Shown: positions 20,860 to 32,194 of the stretch, piece after piece
Layout: each line of letters opens with the position of its first letter
Position numbering within the stretch: the first letter of the stretch is position 1
Source: Thelephora terrestris
Taxonomy: Eukaryota; Basidiomycota; Agaricomycetes; Thelephorales; Thelephoraceae
Direction: 5' to 3'
Length of the DNA: 64,000 nucleotides
Assembly (NCBI GenBank): GCA_015956445.1
Contig: WIUZ02000005.1
Span: 2,046,001-2,110,000 of the forward strand
Notes under the pieces: generated by a model
The model's database searches: none
Told to the model about the DNA's origin: nothing
What the model saw: the letters and a program-made list of their open reading frames with translations, nothing else
Made by a program: the position numbers and the translations under genes

Positions 20860-21863
20860 TCACCGGACCGCCTCTATTGTTCCTCGGACGTTCTTCCCCG
20901 CTTCGCACCTCCCCTCGGGAACCCTGTTTTGAATCCTCGCGTTCTGCCATCTGCCACACGCTATCCGACCCTCCGGAACTCTGATATCCCCGACGCCTCG
21001 TTCCCCTCGCCTTTCATCCTTGTTTCGACTCTCGTTCTAGCCCTTCGCCATCACTATCTATCGTTATCGATTCCTCCCGCCATCGATCTCCGGTTATCCC
21101 ATCGTTCTGCGCTCTCGTCCCCGCGATTCCTTATCAATCGGAACTTCCCGGTCGATCGATCAGTTCCATTCCCCGCACTGTTCCGTTCTCCGGGCATTTG
21201 CCTCCATTGCTATCTTCCGCTCTTGATTTCTGTTCCCCTGCATTTTCTCCTGTATGACGCGGCTTCCTCTCGTGCCGTCGTCACCCCTTCGTCATCGTCC
21301 CTGTAGTTACTCAGCCTTCGTCGTCGTTCCCCCCCTAGTAGTTACCCCTCTTACCAAGTTCCTCTTAGTTTCGCTTTTCCGTTCCCCTTCTCTCTCACGG
21401 ACTATCTCGACACTGCTTATTTAGGAGATTCTTCGGTTTCCTTTATATACTGTGTCTTAGATAACCTGGAATGCATCGACTTAGATCCCCCAGTTCAGTT
21501 TCAGTCCGAGTTCTCCAGTTCTCCGGTTCGCTCTCCAGTTCTCAAGTCAAGTTCTCGGCTTCTCTGTGTCTTATCTCTTGCTCCTACCAAAGCCTACCTC
21601 AGCTACTTTACGACTTCGCGGTGATTCTCTATCGCAACTCTCTGCAACCTCGGTTCCTATCCCCCTCTGCTTTGTCTCGAATCTCGCGCTTTACTCTAGT
21701 CGTCGCGGTCTTCCCCGGCGATTCTCCAGACATCTTCGGGCATCTCAGAGCAGATCTTCTGTTCCGGTGGTCATACAGAACTCAACACTCAACCAGTACC
21801 CACCTCAACTGCTTGTACACTCTTTTTAGGGTATCCGACTACCCGGAGTGTTCAGCTAGTTCA
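20857..21863 (+). mobile_element. Probable 5' LTR of gypsy element A
   Basis: Pyrimidine-rich sequence with a TATA run (CTTTATATACTG, about 21440-21451), ending GCTAGTTCA two bases before a TGG-initiated primer-site-like stretch. A start at TGATCACC (20857) would give TGA...TCA ends; TGTCGCGACA at about 20748 is an alternative start. The matching 3' LTR was not found, so the left boundary is uncertain. Confidence 0.45.
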
Positions 21864-21865
21864 CC

Positions 21866-21880
21866 TGGAACCCACGCCGG
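21866..21880 (+). promoter_or_regulatory. Possible gypsy A primer-binding site
   Basis: TGGAACCCACGCCGG starts with the TGG expected from pairing to a tRNA 3' CCA and lies just after the proposed LTR end. The tRNA was not identified. Confidence 0.35.
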
Positions 21881-22284
21881 ACCGGTAACGTTGTGTTCTC
21901 CGAATTTCCACCATTCCTACCACTCGAGCTGAAGCTCGAGATCTTGCCGAACTTCGAGCTACTTTTGCAGAGATCCACCAGACCTTCCGCACTCTTCAGC
22001 GGATCGAGAGAGTCGTTTTATCCTACCCACCCACCCGCAAACACAGCCTGGAGGAGGATTATCTTTCTTCTTTATCATCTTTAACTCCTTCCCCAGAGCC
22101 TGCTTCGCAACGCTATCTTCACTACTCTCCCTCTTTGAATCATATCTGGTCTTCTTCGCAACTCTCTTCGCAACTCTCTGGATCTCCTGCTCGCTCTTCT
22201 ACTTCTTCTCCGCCGCGGCCTTCTTCGCTGTTTTCCGTTACTTCGCAACCCCCTTTTTCCCTTTTACCTTCGATTTCTTCTCCA

Positions 22285-24450
22285 ATGCCTGACAGTTCCT
22301 CCTCCGGTGGTAATGATCACTACATGCCACTATCGCATACCAAAAGTGCCCCAGTCTTCTCCCGCGCATCAGCTCTGGCTTTCAAAGAGTTCTTCAGGAG
22401 CGTTGCCGCACTTGGAAAGCGCTGTGGTTTAGAGGACGCTGAAATGATCAATTGGGCTATTCGGTATGCCGGAGATGCCGGGGACGGTTGGGAATTCCTA
22501 CCGTGCATGGCTGGCAACCCCACCTTCGACGAGTTCGAGCTCGCGGTTCGCAAGGGATATCCTGCCCTTGACGATGCACGCCGCTACACCCATAACGAAC
22601 TTACTAGACTCGTTGAACGGACTCAGAAGTCGGCAGATATGACGCGCGAAGACGTTGGAGATTACTATCGAGAGTTCCTCGCAATCTCCCAGTACTTGAT
22701 CTCCAAAGGTCGGCTATCCACGCGGGAACAGGGAGCATCTTACCTTAGAGGTTTCCCACAACCGCTTCGCGCTTCTATCCGTCGCCGCCTTGCCACCAAG
22801 GATCTTGACGCACTTCCGGAGGATGGTTACAAGTTTGCAGCGATTCACGAAGCCGCTCTCTATGTTCTGTCGGCTGAGATAGACGATGACATCGTTTCCG
22901 CCCCTCGCGATGTCACTCAGCCACAGGGTATAGATGATTTGCTCAAACTTGTAACCAACCTCATGAACTTGGTCGCTTCGAACATCCAATCGCAGCAGCA
23001 ACCGCAGAACACCTCACAGCCCCAGGCACCCCCAGTCGCTCAGTACCCTCGCGCTCCTCTCCCAGCTCCGGGAGGAGCAGTTCCAAACGTTCCCCAGTGG
23101 AACCCCCCGCGAGTGCCTGAGGGGAACAACTGTATGTTCTGCAGTGCCAAGGACCATTACGTGCGAGTGTGTCCCGTTGTCGAAGAATACCTCCGATTGG
23201 GGAAAGTCGTCCGCAACCAACAAGGGCGGCTTACTCTCCCCAATGGAAGGTATCCTCCCCGCAATACCCCCGGTCGCAACATGCGTGAACGGGTGGACAA
23301 CTGCGCGACAACCGGACAACAGGACTTCAACGCCGTTTCCGCGAACTACCTAGAAGGTCCGAACGAGTACGTGTTCGAGTTCGACCTCTCTCCCAACGAC
23401 CCGGCGCAGCCTACCGAAGAAGATGAGATCAATGAGCGGTTCAATATCATGAAAGCCGAGCTCGAGTCTCTTCGGGAAGCCCAAGTCCTAGCTACGCAGC
23501 AGGGTCGCCGAGAAAAGTTCGACGGAGTCGAAGTCCCCCAGAGAAAGACTGGTCCCCCTCCCCGCAAGAATCCTCCTGTTCCCCAGCCTAACGTTCACGG
23601 CCAGCAAGATCCATTTAAACCAATCAACAAAGATCCACCTCCTCATCTCGCCGGGAAACCAGGAGCTCTCACGGGAACTTCCCAGAATCGCCCACAAGGT
23701 CCAATTAAGCCTATCGCTATGCAGCCCAAGCCATCCGCCGACGAATCTAGAACTCGCTACCACGCCGCTATCGAGGACTCAGCCAAAGCCTCCGACATTC
23801 TCGAACAAGTTCTCGATATAAAGATTCCGGTATCTGCTCGCGAAATCCTCGCCGTCTCCAACGATGCCCGGAGACAGGTGAAGGACCTTGTAACCTCTAA
23901 AAAGGTTTCGGCGAATCTACTGGAAGCAGGGACCACTGACTCTACTTATAGAATCGTGGAAACTTCCCCATTCGACGTCTATGAGTACTCGTCTCCATCT
24001 GCCGCTCCGTTCCTCCCGCTACGGGTGATCACTCTCAACCTCGCTCCAGGAGTGACACCCGAGTGTATCCTCGACGGAGGATCGCAGATTGTGGTCATGA
24101 GACGCGACGTCTGGGAGAAGCTCCGTGTACCTATCACGGCGGACAGAGCTATGAAGATGGAGTCTGCGAACTCCGGGACGACTCTCACTCTCGGAGAAAT
24201 CGAGAACTTCCCCGTGAAGATTGGACCGGTTACCGTCCATCTTCAGATCCAAGTCGTCCCTTCAGCTCCATTCAAAGTCCTTCTCGGAAGGCCCTTTTTC
24301 GATGTCCTCAACTGCACTGAATACAGCCGAGCCGGCGGTGTTCACGAGATCGAAATAAAGGACCCCGAGACATGAACTCCATATGTGTTCGCCACGCAGC
24401 CGCGCCAGCATAAGAACTCTAAGGGATCTGCGGTAAATTTTCGTATGTAG
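22285..24450 (+). pseudogene. Ty3/gypsy A ORF1 (Gag-protease) with a premature stop
   Basis: The start is taken at MPDSSSSGG. Gag has the capsid-like region around DAEMINWAIRYAG, and a zinc knuckle CMFCSAKDHYVRVC (CX2CX4HX4C). The protease has LDGGSQIVVM, where the related element B has LDSGAQIVVM. The frame meets TGA at 24373-24375, where element B has GGA (Gly). Beyond it the sequence stays parallel to B up to the shared terminal TAG at 24448. This is a nonsense mutation near the end of ORF1, outside the protease core, so it may be mild. Confidence 0.85.
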
Positions 24451-27400
24451 ACGGTCCTTCGAGAGAGATGTCCTCCTCTCGGCAACGTTTCCAGCCCCGG
24501 GAAACGTTCGCCCTCGTCAAAGTTCCGTCGCGATTACCCAGTTCTCTTAGAGCCACTTCTGGTTCATCTGCACCCCCTTCACTTTTGTCGTCTTTCCCCC
24601 AGTTCGATTCTCCCCTTTCCCCTTCGTCGCCTGTGACTCGTTTTGAATCTATTGCTCCTTCTTCTTCGTTGTGGACCGTTGCTTCTTCTTCTTCCTCAAT
24701 TTCTCCCTCCTCGTCTGCGAATGACCTTTCCCCGGCGCAACTACCGCTACCTGTTTCCGCCTCCATTTTCTGGGACAATAGTGAGTCCCTTCTCGAGCCT
24801 ACTGTACTTCCCGATAATGCATCTATTTTGAGCTCGTATTCCCCCATTCCCTCCGCAAGTTCCTCTGAAACTCGGCATGTATTTTCACCTTCGCATGTAT
24901 CCTCTTGCTTTTCTCTCCACTCACCTCAACCTGTATCTTCTCCTTTGCATGTGCCGATCTTCGTTTCTCCGGATTCCTCTCTCCATTCCTCCCCTCCTGT
25001 ATCTTCTTCTTCTCGTGTCCCGACTTTGATTCCTTCTCTCTCTCTTTCTCCGCATGTATCTTCATCTTCGCATGTTCTGTTTCCTTTCGATTCTTCACTT
25101 CGTTCGCCTCCTGCCAGCGTTCTCCACACCTTCTTCCAGTCCCTATCCTCCTTGGATCGTCGGACCGCCTACTCCTCCTTCACTACCCTTCGCAACACTA
25201 TTCCTCCTTCACCCACCAATCCCTACACTCCCATCCAGCTTGCTAGCCTCTGGATCTCCGAGCAGTTCACGGAGAATCCCTTTATCGAGCTAGAACGGGA
25301 TGGTGTGGCTTTCCTCTACAAGAAGGTTGCAAACAAAACTAGGCCGGTCGCGACGACTCTTCCGGAGAATTTCCGAATTATTCACCATGAGCATCCTGAC
25401 CCTCTCGCTGGACTACTAGATCTTCCGGTCCACCCTCCTGACTTCCGCCCTACCGGGAGGTTCACTAGCGAGAGACGGGACAAGATGGCTATCGGAAAGG
25501 ACTTACTTTGGCCCGAGGAAATCAAGCTTGCCGAGTGGATCGTGTCCAAGCACGATTCAGCCTTTGCCTGGACAGACGACGAACGAGGATCTTTTTACCC
25601 CCAGTACTTTGCCCCCATCGAGATTCCGCATATCTCTCATATCCCTTGGGTACTTAAGCAAGGTCCGATCCCTCGCGGCATCCTTCGAGAAGTCATAAAA
25701 ATCATTGAAGACAAGTGGCGGTCTGGAGTGTACGAACCCTCTTCTTCATCATACAACAGCCGCTGGTTCTGTGTCTTCAAGAAGGATGGCAAGTCTCTTC
25801 GTCTGGTCCACTCGCTCGAGCCGTTGAACGCCGTTACCGTTCGCAACGCCGCGATGCCTCCCTATACTGAGGTAGTCGCCGAGGACTTTGCTGGAAGATT
25901 GATCTACACCACTCTAGATCTCTATGTGTCTTTCGACCAGCGACAGTTACACGAGAAGTCCCGCGACATGACGATGTTTAACACTCCTCTCGGCTCCTTC
26001 AGGCTTACAGTTCTCCCTATGGGATGGACTAACTCTCCCGCAGTTCTCCAAGGTGACATCACGCACATTCTTTGCCCTGAGATTCCACATTGGACTCAGC
26101 CCTTCGCCGACGATGTTCCGATTAAAGGCCCCAAGACTCGCTACGAGTTCCCCGATGGATCCTTTGAGACGATTGACGGAAACTCCGGTATCCGTCGATT
26201 TGTCTGGGAACATCTTGAGGCCGTTAATCGAATCATCCATCGCGTTCAGTCCTACGGCGCCACCTTCAGCGGAAAGAAAGCATTCATTGGCGTTCCGCAG
26301 GCTGACATCGTCGGACATGTGTGCACCTACGAAGGAAGAATTGCGGATCCTTCTCAAGTTCAGGCACTTCAGGACTGGCCTATCCCGAAGAGCGTCTCCG
26401 AGGTTTGTGCGTTCCTAGGAACGTGCGGAGTCTTGCGAATCTTCATTAAGGGATATACGCTCATCGCGCGGCCGCTGATTCAGCTGACTCGAAAGGACGT
26501 CCCCTTTGAGATCGGTCCCCAGCAGTTAGAGGCTTTCGAGAGACTGAAGCTAGCCGTGCTCAGTTCTCCGGCTCTACTTCCCATCGAGTATGAGTGCAAT
26601 TGTCCCATTATCTTAGCGGTCGACTTGTGCGCGAATGGAGTAGGGTATATCCTCTTTCAGCTCGGTGACAACGGAAAGCGGTATCCTAGCAGGTTTGGCT
26701 CCATCACCTTTAACGATCATGAATCCCGCTACTCTCAGGCAAAGCTCGAGTTGTATGGCCTCTTTCGAGCCCTTCGCCACACTCAGCTATTCACGATTGG
26801 TGTTCGGAAGCTAGTCGTCGAGATGGATGCCAAGTACATCAAAGGCATGATTAATAGCCCTACTCTCCACCCCAACGACGCTATCAACCGCTGGATCGCT
26901 GCTATCCTCCTCTTTGACTTCGAGCTCATTCACGTCCCCGCAGAGAGACACACCGGAGCTGACGGACTCTCCCGACGCCCCCGAGCTTCAGTAGATCCTC
27001 CTCGCGACGACGGTGAAGAGCTCGAAGATTGGATTGATGAGAACGCTGGCTTTTTCATTGGACTCCATTCCCCTTTTTCTTCTACTGACCCTTTGCTTCC
27101 TCTCATTCGTTCTCATGTGGCGAAAAAGCATGTATTTTCCTTCGGCCCTCCTTCGGTTTCTTCCTCCTCTGTTTTCTCCTCTTCTTCCGTTTCTCCTCCT
27201 CCTCCGCCCCCTCTTTCCCCAGAGATTCCCAGATCTCCAAAGGCTATCCTTCGCGACAAGAAGACTTCCCTCATTTGGCAGTTCCTCGCCGATCCCCAGC
27301 GTCCTCCAGCCTCTCTGATGAGCAGTACCGGCTCTTCATTCGACAGGCTACGGAGTTCTTCTTGTTCAAAGGGCGTCTCTATTGGAAGAATAAGACCGGT

Positions 27401-28440
27401 ATTCCCCAGCTCGTCCCCGAGCCCAACGATCGTCTTGAGCTCATTCGCTATGCTCACGATGTTATGGGACACAAGGGAATCTTCGCTACTACCCAGTCCC
27501 TTCTTGTCCGGTTTTGGTGGCCCGAGCTAGCCAAGGACGTCAAGTGGTATGTCAGGACTTGTCACGAGTGCCAAGTACGCCAGACCAAGTACTTCCACAT
27601 ACCACCGGTCGTTCCTACGGTTCCCTCCTTGTTCCGAAAGGCTCACATGGACACTTTCCTCATGCCTCGTGTTGGGAGTTACCGCTATGTTCTTCATGCC
27701 CGATGCGTGATGAGTTCTTGGCCGGAAGGACGAGCCGTTACCGCTGAGTCCCATCGGACTATCGCCGCCTTTATCTTCCAGGACATCCTCTGTCGCTGGG
27801 GAGGTCTTGCTGAGATCGTTACCGATAACGCCGCTCCTTACATCGCCGCGGTGGACCTTCTCGGCGAACAGTACGGTATCCACCACATCAGGATCTCTGG
27901 CTACAACTCTCAGGCGAACAGCATCGTTGAGTCTAAGCACTTCGACGTTCGCGAGGCGATTATGAAGACTTGCGGAGGCAACGAGTCAAAATGGCGGGAA
28001 GTCCTTCCCCAAGTTTTCTGGGCTGAACGAGTTACTATCCGGAAGTCTACTGGATATTCCCCCTACTTCCTCGCTCACGGAGTTCACCCCCTTCTTCCCT
28101 TCGATATCCTCGAGTCCACGTTCCTAGCACCCAAGCAGGATTTCGGAATCTCCACCGAGGAACTAGTAGCGCTCCGAGCGAGGCAATTGGCGAAACGGCC
28201 TGAGGATCTAGAAGAAATGAGATCAAAGGTCGCGAAGTCGCGACAACGGAACATCAAGCAGTTCGAGAAGCAGCACGGCTCTCGGATCATCGACTTTGAC
28301 TTCAAGTCTGGAGCCCTTGTTCTAGTTTGCAATACCCGCATTGAGGAGTCCCTCAATCGGAAGACCAAGCCCCGCTATCTGGGACCCATGGTAGTCGTTC
28401 GCAAGACTATCGGGAAGTCCTACATCGTCGCAGAACTTGA

Positions 28441-28967
28441 CACTGGGGGCAAGGGCCCAAATACCCACCAGGTACATTGTGATTACATTGTGGTTACAGT
28501 CAACAAGTGATCCCAATGTGCCCGGTGGGTAAAAATCAGGTACATTCAAAATGTGCCCAAAAATGTGAATTTAATATTACCGCTGGGCAAATACTGATCG
28601 CATTTACAATGTACCCAGTCATGTGACCATAATGCACCAAAACGCATGTCCTAGGCATATTTTGAATACATTCGATTCACATTGTAAAATCAACGACATT
28701 CAAAATGTGTTCACAATGTACCCCACCAATTCCTCCACATGTTGAATACATTGTGAATGTGATCGTCGATCGCATTCAAAACACTTTTTAGAGCAAGTTT
28801 TGAATGCAATCCACATGTTTGGTGGTGGCAAAATTTGATTCACATGATGGAGTACATTCAAAATGTGTTCACAATGTACCCACTGGGCACATTGGAGTCA
28901 CTTTTTGACTGTGACCACAATGTAATCACAATGTGCCCGGTGGGTATTTGGGCCCTTGCCCCCAGTG
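28441..28967. mobile_element. Palindromic CACTA-like element, 527-bp subfamily, copy 1
   Basis: The ends are CACTGGGGGCAAGGGCCC and its complement, with near-full-length inverted repeats. It is flanked by TGA on both sides (28438-28440 and 28968-28970). Excision with one TGA restores ...AELDGAQSEL in the gypsy integrase tail. The copy at 31144 is nearly identical but in the opposite orientation. Confidence 0.88.
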
Positions 28968-29020
28968 TGATGGCGCTCAGTCCGAGCTGCGAGTGGCTGG
29001 TTTCCGTTTGGTTCCCTACT

Positions 29021-29521
29021 CACTGGGGGCAGGGGCACCTGGAATCAGTGATTACATCCCGATTACATGGTGATTTCATGTGCACTTTTCAATGATTGTA
29101 ATTGCCGATTCCAGGTTGATTACATTTCAAATGTTACCTTGACACGTAATTCAACTGTGCCCACCAACTCCATTTGAAATTTCCTCAAAATGTTCCCAAG
29201 CAATGTTTCCTGAATGTGCCCACTGGGCACATTGTGAAAACATCTCATGTTTTTGAGCGCATTTAGATTACATCTTGGACGATTGAAGAACATGTTGACT
29301 ACATTGCAGTATCATTTTTGCCGACAGGTAAAAAACATCCCAGAAACATTTGTAGAGAACATTCCAAATGTAATTGGTGGACATTGGCTGGATTACATGT
29401 CAAGGTAACATTTGAAATGTAATCAACCTGGAATCAGCGATTACAATCATTGAAAAGTGCACATGAACTCACCATGTAATCAAGACGTAATCACCGATTC
29501 CAAGTGCCCTTGCCCCCAGTG
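29021..29521. mobile_element. Palindromic CACTA-like element, 501-bp variant
   Basis: The ends are CACTGGGGGCAGGGGCAC and a near complement, flanked by ACT (29018-29020 and 29522-29524). Its interior differs from the 527-bp and 840-bp subfamilies, so it is a third family member. Excision restores the gypsy A frame. Confidence 0.87.
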
Positions 29522-29685
29522 ACTTTCCCCGGTCGTCTACGGAGATCCCCATTGTTTCAGACGTTCCCGAGGAAGAGGACTCAACGTGGGAAGATCCCGA
29601 GGACACTCGGTTCTTTTCCTCTCTGCCTGTTGACGATAGGCGTTATATTTCTTCTTCTCCTCCTCTGCTATGATTTTGTTTCCAG

Positions 29686-29775
29686 TTTATGACCCCTTCC
29701 ATGACCCGTTACAACTTTATGACCCCTTCCATGACCCGTTACGACTTTATGACCCCTTTCACGACTCGTTACGAT
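29686..29775. repeat. Three 30-bp tandem repeats after gypsy A ORF2
   Basis: Three copies of a unit with TTTATGACCCCTTCCATGAC, the last diverged. They lie 13 bp after the ORF2 stop, in the untranslated region before the expected 3' LTR. Confidence 0.8.
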
Positions 29776-30309
29776 TTTTCATGACCTTCCCATCCTTCAT
29801 TCTACGAATCTCCACGCATTTCCTTTTTATTCTCCAAGCTCCTTTCTGCCCCCCCCACGAAACCCGAGCCTATTCCTCCATCATCATTTCATCACCTTAA
29901 ATCTCTTTCTTCGAAAAGTTCCTTTAGTTCCTATCGTTTTCTTTCACCCTTTTCCTCGAATTCCAGATCCTATCTTTCCCATCCCTCCTACCAGTTTATG
30001 TTCCACAACGAGTTCTCCAAGTTTCTTCACCAAGTTTCCAGTTCCGCTGTTCAATTTTCCACTTCTTTGCAACGTCCCGCTTTGTTTCTAAAGTCCCGAG
30101 GAGCTTCCCTCTTTGCTTCCACAAGTTTCCACCACGGACTCTTTCTTAGATACTTTTCATCTTCATTCCTCATTCCTTCCCTTCGCGAGAACCAAGAAAA
30201 TGTTGTCACATTCAAAACGCGCGGCGGTGACAAAGTGTGGACACGGCAAAACTAGCAAATACGGAAAGAGAAAGGAAGAGTTACCGAGGGTCTCCAGCCA
30301 GATAGTCCT
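29776..30309. other. Non-coding stretch after gypsy A
   Basis: Pyrimidine-rich sequence without a coding feature. TGTGGACACGG near 30236 could be the start of an LTR, but it does not match the proposed 5' LTR of gypsy A. Confidence 0.35.
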
Positions 30310-31143
30310 TCACTCCCCCTCGGCCTCCTCCGGCTTCTTCTCCTCCCTCAAAACCGCCCTCCTCTTCCCCTCCTTCTTCGACATCGCAAACTCGTCTTCG
30401 GACTCAGAGGACAAAGGAACCTCGGATCGCGCTGGAGTACCTGGATCTTCGACGGTCTTCTCCAGGTCCTCAGCCATGTTCTCTTCCGCCTGAGGACTGA
30501 CAACTCGAGGCTGCGACGGCCCCGCGACTGGCGAACTATCAACGAACATGGCACTGTTTCCGAGCAAGCGAGCCTGGAACTTCCGATCAATGTCCTCCCA
30601 GGCACTCTTTCGCAAATCTAGTCGCATCCTCCGGGAATCTTTGGCGAGGCGAGCACCTAGGAAGTCCGCGTACCATTCCCGGATCGTCATCCTCGGGAGC
30701 TCCAGATTGTCGACGATGTCATCAAACATCTGAAGGGACTCTAGCCCCCCCCGACCGGCACCCAGCTCAGTCTCCTGCACCTCCACGTTGCTCCCCTCGG
30801 AGAAGGCCTTCTTTATCGGAGTCGCAGCAGCCTTCCTCTTCGCCTCAACGGCCTTCTTCCTCCTCCCGATCCCCCCTAGGCTCTCCATGATCGACGGCGG
30901 ATGAAGCATGGTGAACTCGTCCGTAAATGAGCACCGGCACTTGTTCTTCATGCAGTATTCGCACCAGACGGTGACGTAGGCAAGATAGTACTTCCTCCAG
31001 AGCGGAACGCACTTCTTCTTCCTCGACTGGCACTCTCGGCAGGCCTATTCCATTCTCCAATCAGTTCCTGACTCCTCGCGGTCCTCGCAAATCAATACTC
31101 ACCGTCGGGAAAAGCTTCTTCGTCTCCGGTGACAGCCTGGAGT
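30310..31143 (-). CDS. Zinc-cluster-like protein, 5' end lost at a rearrangement
   Basis: Exons complement(30310..31044, 31103..31143) join in frame across a GT...AG intron. The visible 258 residues begin with the end of an exon (KKLFPT), then CRECQSRKKKC and WCEYCMKNKCRC. This spacing, CX2CX6C followed later by CX2CX4C, resembles fungal binuclear zinc clusters. Downstream are KRKAAATPIKKAF, a helical middle and an acidic Ser/Glu-rich tail. The upstream exon is broken by the CACTA-like element at 31144, and the rest of the gene is not on its far side. Similar proteins accompany retroelements in mushroom fungi (from memory). Confidence 0.6.
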
Positions 31144-31670
31144 CACTGGGGGCAAGGGCCCGAATACCCACCGGGCACATTGTGATTACATTGTGGTCAC
31201 AGTCAAAAAGTGACTCCAATGTGCCCAGTGGGTACATTGTGAACACATTTTGAATGTACTCCATCATGTGAATCAAATTTTGCCATCACCGAACATGTAG
31301 ATCGCATTCAAAACTTGCCCTAAAAAGTGTTTTGAATGCGATCGACAATCACATTCACAATGTATTCAACATGTAGAGGAATTGGTGGGGTACATTGTGA
31401 ACACATTTTGAATGTTGTCAATTTTACAATGTGAATCGAATGTATTCAAAATATGCCTAGGACATGCGTTTTGGTGCATTATGGTCACATGACTGGGTAC
31501 ATTGTAAATGCGATCAGTATTTGCCCAGCAGTAATATTAAATTCACATTTTTGGGCACATTTTGAATGTACCTGATTTTTACCCACCAGGCACATTGGGA
31601 TCACTTGTTGACTGTAACCACAATGTAATCACAATGTACCTGGTGGGTATTTGGGCCCTTGCCCCCAGTG
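31144..31670. mobile_element. Palindromic CACTA-like element, 527-bp subfamily, recombinant copy
   Basis: It is the same length (527 bp) and nearly identical to 28441-28967, in inverted orientation, with the same CACTGGGGGCAAGGGCCC ends. Its flanks do not match (AGT left, TTA right). The left flank is a broken zinc-cluster gene and the right flank is mid-ORF1 of gypsy B. This is expected if two copies at different loci recombined. Confidence 0.85.
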
Positions 31671-32194
31671 TTACCTCCTTCTTGGAGCCCGATTCTCCCG
31701 CAGTTTATCTCGACGTCCACAAATATGATCCGACGACTTCCTCTGCTGCTCCCTCCCTCCCGCTACGAGTCATCTATCCTACCTTCGCACCAGGAGTCGA
31801 ACCTGAGTGCATTCTGGACAGTGGAGCGCAAATCGTCGTGATGCGGAAGGATATCTGGGAGAAACTTCGGTCTCCTATCACTGCCAACAAGGCGATGGCT
31901 ATGGAGTCTGCGAACAGTGGTACTACTCTGACCCTCGGGATGGTCGAGCAGCAACCTGTCACTCTAGGACAGATCACTGTTTTCTTGCAGATCCAGGTCG
32001 TTGAGGACGCTCCTTTTGAGGTTCTTCTTGGTAGACCCTTCTTTGACGTCCTATCTTGCATGGATATCAGCCACGCTGGCGGTATTCACAAGATTCACGT
32101 CGGAGATCCCAAGACTGGAACTCCTTACGTCTTCTCGACGAGCCCTCGTCCGCCCAAGCCTTCGCGAGGACCTGCCGTAAATTTTCGTTTGTAG
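31671..32194 (+). pseudogene. Ty3/gypsy B ORF1, protease end only
   Basis: The frame runs from the element boundary to TAG. The protease motif is LDSGAQIVVM, followed by VLLGRPFFDVLSC. It is clearly related to element A but diverged. All Gag sequence is missing because of the rearrangement at its left edge. Confidence 0.85.

Larger units (their letters stand above)
24468..29673 (+). pseudogene. Ty3/gypsy A ORF2 (RT-RNase H-integrase), frameshifted and interrupted
   Basis: A Ser/Pro-rich N-terminus is followed by reverse transcriptase (LDLYVSFDQRQ, PMGWTNSPAVLQ, FADDV at the active site), RNase H (AVDLCANGVGYILF, KLELYGLFRAL, GADGLSRRP), then integrase with an HHCC region (HDVMGHKG, CHEC) and triad (MDTF, TDNAAPY, NSIVESKH). 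Near 27310 the frame shifts at PPASL/LSDEQY; a loss of one or four bases explains it. Two palindromic elements (28441, 29021) interrupt the C-terminus. Each is bounded by a 3-bp duplication, and removing both gives a continuous tail ending TGA at 29671. Confidence 0.88.

Noticed and set aside
28968-31143. Simple inversion between the two 527-bp copies (28441 and 31144)
   Set aside because: The 28441 copy has matching TGA flanks and removing it restores the gypsy frame, so it was not an exchange point.
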